In this document: in pieces, positions 24,506 through 28,279 of the stretch | Layout: each line of letters starts with the position of its first letter | Position numbering within the stretch: position 1 is the stretch's first letter | DNA from: an uncultured Lachnospiraceae bacterium | GTDB taxonomy: Bacteria > Bacillota > Clostridia > Lachnospirales > Lachnospiraceae | Assembly (NCBI GenBank): GCA_937915975.1 | Contig: CALGGL010000390.1 | Coordinates: forward strand, 1-28,279 | DNA length: 28,279 nt | Direction: 5' to 3' | The notes under the pieces: generated by a model | The model's input: the letters and a program-made list of their open reading frames with translations, nothing else | Told to the model about the DNA's origin: nothing | Databases searched by the model: none | Made by a program: the position numbers and the translations under genes

Positions 24506-25558
24506 TTAAAACGCTTTTGTCTGCTCGTATTCTTTTATGTTTGATGCAAACTTTCTTGCCTCAGCATCAGTTATTCTCTGCTCCCTTACAAGACGTCTTA
24601 AGTCCATATTAAGAGTATGCATACCCTGTGCCGCTCCACTTACAATTGTAGATACAATCTGGTGGGTCTTATTTTCACGAATCTGGTTTGCAACAGCCTC
24701 ATTATTTATCAATACCTCAGATGCCATAACCATACCGTCATTATCATATGAAGGAACAAGAACCTGAGTTATAACTCCCTTTAAATTGGCTGCAAGCTGA
24801 GTTCTTGCCTGAGCCTGACCATGTGCAGGATATGCATCAATTATACGTTCAACCGTCTGTGCCGCACTTGATGTATGAAGTGTTGAAAGCACAAGGTGAC
24901 CTGTCTCTGCTGCAGTCATTGCTGCACTTATTGTTTCAAAATCTCTCATCTCACCAACGAGGATGATATCAGGGTCCTCACGAAGTGCGGAATGAAGAGC
25001 CGTTGCAAAGGACTCAACATCTCTTCCAAGCTCACGCTGATGTATCATCGACTTTTCATGATAATATACATACTCGATAGGATCCTCAATTGTAATAACG
25101 TGCTTTGACTTGTTTTTATTTACGTAATCAATCATTGATGCAAGCGATGTAGTCTTGCCTGAACCTGTAGGTCCTGTAAAAAGTATAAGACCTCTTGGCT
25201 CATCTATAAGCTTTCTGACTGCCATTGGTATTCCCAATTCTTCAAAGCTTGGGATTTTATTTTGAAGAAGTCTGAAGGATGCAGCTATATTATTACGCTG
25301 ATGATAGATATTGGTACGAAGTCTTGTTCCATCCGGCATAATAAGCGCAAAGTCAAGATCCTTACCGTCTGTTACCTTTGATCTTTGTTCCTCATTAAGA
25401 CAGGAGAAAATCATCTCAATGGCCTCTCCCTGTGGTGGTGCAGGCTCAAGTATGATAAGCTCTCCGAATTTTCTTATCGCATGGTTTGTTCCGACTGTAA
25501 CATGAATATCCGATGCCTCTTCCTTCTTTGCGTACTCAACTAAGTCTACAAATGTCAT
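24506..25558 (-). CDS. pilT: type IV pilus retraction ATPase PilT
   Basis: A 350-residue hexameric motor ATPase of the PilT/GspE family. The N-terminal PAS-like domain (about 1-100) is followed by Walker A GPTGSGKT (129-136), the Asp box (TIEDPIEY), Walker B (ILVGEMRD), the His box (GHLVLSTLHT) and the C-terminal ENKTHQI motif, all typical of PilT. I choose ATG 25558 because AAAGGGGA lies upstream and the length then fits the family (about 345); a start 12 codons earlier is unsupported. It powers pilus retraction at the inner face of the membrane. No other pilus gene is in the window. Promoter at 25698-25726. Confidence 0.93.
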   Translation of the reverse strand: MTFVDLVEYAKKEEASDIHVTVGTNHAIRKFGELIILEPAPPQGEAIEMIFSCLNEEQRSKVTDGKDLDFALIMPDGTRLRTNIYHQRNNIAASFRLLQNKIPSFEELGIPMAVRKLIDEPRGLILFTGPTGSGKTTSLASMIDYVNKNKSKHVITIEDPIEYVYYHEKSMIHQRELGRDVESFATALHSALREDPDIILVGEMRDFETISAAMTAAETGHLVLSTLHTSSAAQTVERIIDAYPAHGQAQARTQLAANLKGVITQVLVPSYDNDGMVMASEVLINNEAVANQIRENKTHQIVSTIVSGAAQGMHTLNMDLRRLVREQRITDAEARKFASNIKEYEQTKAF

Positions 25559-25697
25559 TATTAATCCCCTTTCCGTGCTTTTGCACTGTAACAATTATAT
25601 AATTTGCCTTCTATATAAACCTGAAGAATTGCTTCTCAGGGCTATATCATTTTCCCCCATTTGTATATACATATTATTACAGATTATATACACTTTT

Positions 25698-25726
25698 ACA
25701 TTACAGTTTCTAAAATAGGTTGTCAA
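25698..25726 (-). promoter_or_regulatory. candidate sigma-A promoter of pilT
   Basis: On the minus strand: TTGACA (plus 25721-25726), 17-bp spacer, TAATGT (plus 25698-25703). It leaves a leader of about 130 nt. Confidence 0.55.
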
Positions 25727-25741
25727 GTGTTTTTAAAAATA

Positions 25742-25781
25742 TAGGAAAGAAGCCTCCTCTATCAAGGATACTTCTTTCCTA
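25742..25781 (-). terminator. Rho-independent terminator of the spoIID-spoIIQ transcript
   Basis: TAGGAAAGAAG (25742-25752) pairs with CTTCTTTCCTA (25771-25781). On the minus strand it is followed by TATTTTT. It lies 39 bp after the spoIIQ stop. Confidence 0.8.
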
Positions 25782-25819
25782 CATCTTTTATAAATTCACA
25801 TATCAAAAACAATATATCG

Positions 25820-26701
25820 TTATCTTATTAAAGTAAGAGGATTAACCGGCGTACCGTCCTTGGTTACCGCAAAGTAAAGGTGAGTGCCTTCCTTTGTATA
25901 ATAGCTTGATACCGGTCCTATCTCAGCTATATTTTGTCCGAGTGAAACCGTATCTCCAACGGATACACATACATTCATAAGCTGTCCGTAGGTTGCCTCA
26001 TAACCGTTACCCATGTCAATCTTTACAATCGTTCCGAATTCTTTGGTATCCTCAATTGCAGTTACAACACCTTCATATGCAGCAAGAACATTTGCACCTT
26101 CCTCGCCTTCTATAAGCATACCTCTGTTACATCTGTATGCATCTAAGGTCTGGAAATATACTGTAGTATCCATACTGAAAGGAAGTATTACATTTCCTAT
26201 TAACGGCCAGGCAAGAGTCTGCTCTCCGTCATAAGAAAAGCTTGCCTGAAGAGTTACATCATTCGCAACAATTGTTCCGTCACTTGTTACGCCCACAGCC
26301 TCGTCACCGTTTGCAACATCCTTGTCATTGTTAGATGCCTGTTCATTTCCTAAAGTTGAATCTGCCACGCTATCCGTATCTGTTTTATTGCTGCTACCTG
26401 TTTCATTCTTTTTATCACTTCCCGATAGCACATCTGCTTCCTTTGCCGCATCTGTTTCTCCGGCTACATCCTTTTGGGGATCGGCGTTTGTAACAACTGT
26501 TTCATTATTAGTATTATCCTTTATCTCATCATCCGCATCACTCAGTATAGGCTGATTTAAATCGATTGCCTGCTTACCTTTTAGCTCCTTTTTATTACTC
26601 TGGTAATTATAAGCTACCAAGAGAGAGATAAGTGCAAATATACCTACACCAAGTGCAATGTAAAATCCCTTTGACCTGAAAAAGTCCGCCATTTTATTCA
26701 T
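25820..26701 (-). CDS. spoIIQ: SpoIIQ-like protein with degenerate M23/LytM domain
   Basis: A 293-residue protein with one N-terminal helix (about residues 13-31), a long acidic Ser/Asp/Asn-rich linker (about 45-150), and a C-terminal LytM/M23 domain (about 185-293). The M23 zinc motif HxxxD is lost: the equivalent stretch reads YRCNRGMLIEG, with Asn and Leu in place of His and Asp, although the later HLYFAV (family HxH) keeps its first His. SpoIIQ in Bacillus and Clostridia sits in the forespore membrane and contacts SpoIIIAH across the intermembrane space; degenerate LytM sites are known there. The spoIID gene directly upstream supports the call, as in clostridia. AGGAGG precedes ATG 26701. 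Confidence 0.82.
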   Translation of the reverse strand: MNKMADFFRSKGFYIALGVGIFALISLLVAYNYQSNKKELKGKQAIDLNQPILSDADDEIKDNTNNETVVTNADPQKDVAGETDAAKEADVLSGSDKKNETGSSNKTDTDSVADSTLGNEQASNNDKDVANGDEAVGVTSDGTIVANDVTLQASFSYDGEQTLAWPLIGNVILPFSMDTTVYFQTLDAYRCNRGMLIEGEEGANVLAAYEGVVTAIEDTKEFGTIVKIDMGNGYEATYGQLMNVCVSVGDTVSLGQNIAEIGPVSSYYTKEGTHLYFAVTKDGTPVNPLTLIR

Positions 26702-26778
26702 AAAATATGCCTCCTAATTTTTAACTTATGACCTTTAAAGTCCTTTGCTAAAAATATTATGAGCACATATTTTTTGTT

Positions 26779-27216
26779 TTATTCAATTATTTTACCAATT
26801 GTGGACATTACTGCTTTCTCATATCTCGGCATATTTTCGTTATAGCTGGTTTTGCCCCATTTTTCTATATATTTTTCTTTTGTGAAAAATTCATATGTAA
26901 GGTTTTCTTCCCTGATAAATGTTTCATTTCCCATAAGAAAATAAATCTGTGTCCTTACGGCAACAGCCTGTGCCGCAAGCATCTCGTCATTACTATCGGG
27001 CTCTGCCACGGATGGAAGCACACCGGCTATATACTCTTCAACGTCCATAAGCTCGTTTTTTCCGTTTATGTTTATCAGCACATCCCTGCCGGTATTAATA
27101 TTTTTAAGCCGTACACTATTATCTTCCCTTTTTCCGTTTACAGCCATGGTAATCAGATACGGCATCATAACCATAATAATTGCCATTGCAACAACTATAG
27201 TAAGCTTCTCCCCCAT
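26779..27216 (-). CDS. spoIID: short SpoIID/LytB-domain protein, probably C-terminally truncated
   Basis: A 145-residue protein with one N-terminal helix (about 5-25) and the start of a SpoIID domain: MDVEEYIAGVLPSV..., EMLAAQAVAVRTQIYF, EKYIEKWGKTSY and YEKAVMSTIGKII. Full-length SpoIID (about 340 residues) continues after this point with the second half of the transglycosylase domain, which includes the FHSTSGG-type motif; here a stop follows at once. I choose ATG 27216 (GTGGGGTG upstream); a TTG at 27237 in the same frame is possible. SpoIID, with SpoIIP and SpoIIM, remodels peptidoglycan during engulfment. The order spoIID-spoIIQ is the clostridial one. Whether the short form works is unclear. 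Confidence 0.8.
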   Translation of the reverse strand: MGEKLTIVVAMAIIMVMMPYLITMAVNGKREDNSVRLKNINTGRDVLININGKNELMDVEEYIAGVLPSVAEPDSNDEMLAAQAVAVRTQIYFLMGNETFIREENLTYEFFTKEKYIEKWGKTSYNENMPRYEKAVMSTIGKIIE

Positions 27217-27382
27217 AAACACCCCACAAATGTACAAACCTCATTAGTATATTTTATGCACGCACGGGATTAAACATACTAAAAATAAGTCTCCTTATAA
27301 ATCCATTCATTTCAATAAAGAAAATCAAGGTCACACTTCTATAAACGAGGATCGTATATATTAATATGCTCTGAGTTTAACA

Positions 27383-27411
27383 TTGAAATGTGTTTAGGCT
27401 TATGGTAGGAT
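27383..27411 (+). promoter_or_regulatory. sigma-A promoter of the flavodoxin gene
   Basis: TTGAAA (27383-27388), 17-bp spacer, TAGGAT (27406-27411), followed by AAGGGGGA before ATG 27452. Confidence 0.7.
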
Positions 27412-27451
27412 GATGTTAAATATTTGTTTTAATTTTTAAGGGGGATTTTTT

Positions 27452-27967
27452 ATGAACATTGCAATTGTTTTTTATTCAATGTCTGAAAATACGGCATTTG
27501 TTGCGGATAAGGTTAAGGAAGAGCTTCTTGCAAAGAATAATCCAAACGGTGATATTTATGTTGATGTAATAAGGATTGAGCCGGTTAAGGCTTTTCCGAG
27601 TGAAGGAGCAAAGAAATTTATATGGGGCGGCAAAAGTGCCGTTATGGGTGATAAGCCTGAATTAAAGCCGTATACATTTGAGGCTTCCAAGTATGAAAGA
27701 ATTATTATTGGAACTCCTGTATGGGCGGGAACTATGGCACCACCTGTTCGTACATTTATTGAAGAAAATAAGGATGCACTTTCCGGAAAGCAGATTGGTA
27801 TTTATGTATGTTCTGCCGGAGATAAGGGTATGAAGGCTGTCGGAAAGATAAGAAAAGTTCTTGGCGTAGATAAATTAAGATTTGCAATGGCGCTTATAGA
27901 CCCTAAAAATAAGCAGACAGAAGCAAACGTAAAGGAAATCGAAAGATTTTGTAAGAATATGGCATAA
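27452..27967 (+). CDS. flavodoxin
   Basis: A 171-residue single-domain flavodoxin. The phosphate-binding loop of FMN is SMSENTAFVA (about residues 9-18), the first ring-stacking loop is GTPVWAGTMAPPVR (about 90-103), and the third strand region is IGIYVCSAGDKG. It is a soluble electron carrier able to replace ferredoxin, or an FMN-reductase-like relative. Length is within the family range. It has its own promoter, and a hairpin at 28004-28033 lies after its stop. Confidence 0.9.
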   Translation: MNIAIVFYSMSENTAFVADKVKEELLAKNNPNGDIYVDVIRIEPVKAFPSEGAKKFIWGGKSAVMGDKPELKPYTFEASKYERIIIGTPVWAGTMAPPVRTFIEENKDALSGKQIGIYVCSAGDKGMKAVGKIRKVLGVDKLRFAMALIDPKNKQTEANVKEIERFCKNMA

Positions 27968-28003
27968 TATACTTTTCCCTATATACAGTTGCATTATTAT
28001 GCA

Positions 28004-28033
28004 GACTAAATTAAGCATAATCTTAAATTAGTC
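28004..28033 (+). other. hairpin after the flavodoxin gene
   Basis: GACTAAATTAAG (28004-28015) pairs with CTTAAATTAGTC (28022-28033) except for one central mismatch. There is no T run, so it is at best a weak terminator. It shares the AGTC/GACT arm with the tandem repeat that follows. Confidence 0.5.
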
Positions 28034-28037
28034 CGCT

Positions 28038-28279
28038 CCTTCTTCTGATTCGTACAGACCAAATTAGACATTTCCCCATTTTAGTCTGCTCCTTCTTCTG
28101 ATTCGTACAGACCAAATCAGACATTTCCCCATTTTAGTCTGCTCCTTCTTCTGATTCGTACAGACCAAATCAGACATTTCCCCATTTTAGTCTGCTCCTT
28201 CTTCTGATTCGTACAGACCAAATCAGACATTTCCCCATTTTAGTCTGCTCCTTCTTCTGATTCGTACAGACCAAATCAG
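28038..28279. repeat. 53-bp tandem repeat (at least four and a half units, runs off the window)
   Basis: The unit starts CCTTCTTCTGATTCGTACAG and recurs at 28038, 28091, 28144, 28197 and 28250, an exact 53-bp period. Units are almost identical; the first differs by a single base (AAATTAGAC for AAATCAGAC). Each unit contains AGTCTG and CAGACC arms that can pair. No gene is seen from 27968 to the end. The repeat number beyond the window is unknown. Confidence 0.95.

Noticed and set aside
28038..28279. CRISPR array
   Set aside because: The repeats abut with no unique spacers, so it is a plain tandem repeat.

Overview
The window looks like a chromosomal segment of a low-GC, spore-forming Firmicute, most likely a Lachnospiraceae member. 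The evidence is the AT-rich sequence and codon use, strong AGGAGG-type ribosome sites, sigma-A promoters with 17-bp spacers, a spoIID/spoIIQ pair, a PerR with B. subtilis-like ligand spacing, a YkpA-type ABC-F protein and CUT1 sugar transporters without their own ATPase. Genus is not resolved.

Layout. 1-2.9 kb: an ABC exporter pair whose ATPase has lost its Walker A end, followed by a large FtsX-type permease. 3.1-4.6 kb: a DUF4143 AAA ATPase and a small Cys-rich protein, then three evenly spaced palindromes. 4.7-8.9 kb (minus): sugar ABC operon A (binding protein, two permeases, DUF624/YesL-like protein). 9.0-10.0 kb (minus): a tyrosine recombinase directly upstream of operon A. 10.2-14.8 kb: ykpA, a 748-bp branched palindrome, a membrane protein of unknown function and a membrane-anchored alpha/beta-hydrolase that lacks its nucleophile. 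14.9-18.7 kb: sugar ABC operon B, paralogous to A, with a strong promoter and a ~200-nt structured leader. 18.8-21.5 kb: a foldase-type lipoprotein, a second (634-bp) branched palindrome, and a DegV protein. 21.8-24.5 kb: a membrane-bound XRE regulator, acpP, perR and a TIM-barrel isomerase-like protein. 24.5-27.2 kb (minus): pilT, then spoIID and spoIIQ. 27.4 kb to the end: a flavodoxin and a 53-bp tandem repeat running off the window.

Two things stand out. First, two convergent gene pairs (ykpA/12545 and foldase/degV) are separated by very large palindromes of the same plan: an outer stem that contains both stop codons, a long hairpin with a conserved core, a ~35-nt hairpin, and a second long hairpin. 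The two copies differ by compensatory changes in their stems, which indicates selection on the paired structure. Second, the first 34 bp around the start codon of the two sugar-binding-protein genes are identical and lie in inverted orientation about 6.2 kb apart, with the recombinase gene next to one copy. Copy B has the promoter, leader and Shine-Dalgarno; copy A has none of these. Inversion would move the promoter from operon B to operon A, so this may be a phase-variable switch between two sugar uptake systems. Both ideas are inferences from sequence alone.

Both sugar operons lack an ATPase gene and presumably share a MsmX/MsmK-type ATPase encoded elsewhere. Both carry a stem-loop right after the binding-protein gene, which would favour high binding-protein output relative to the permeases.
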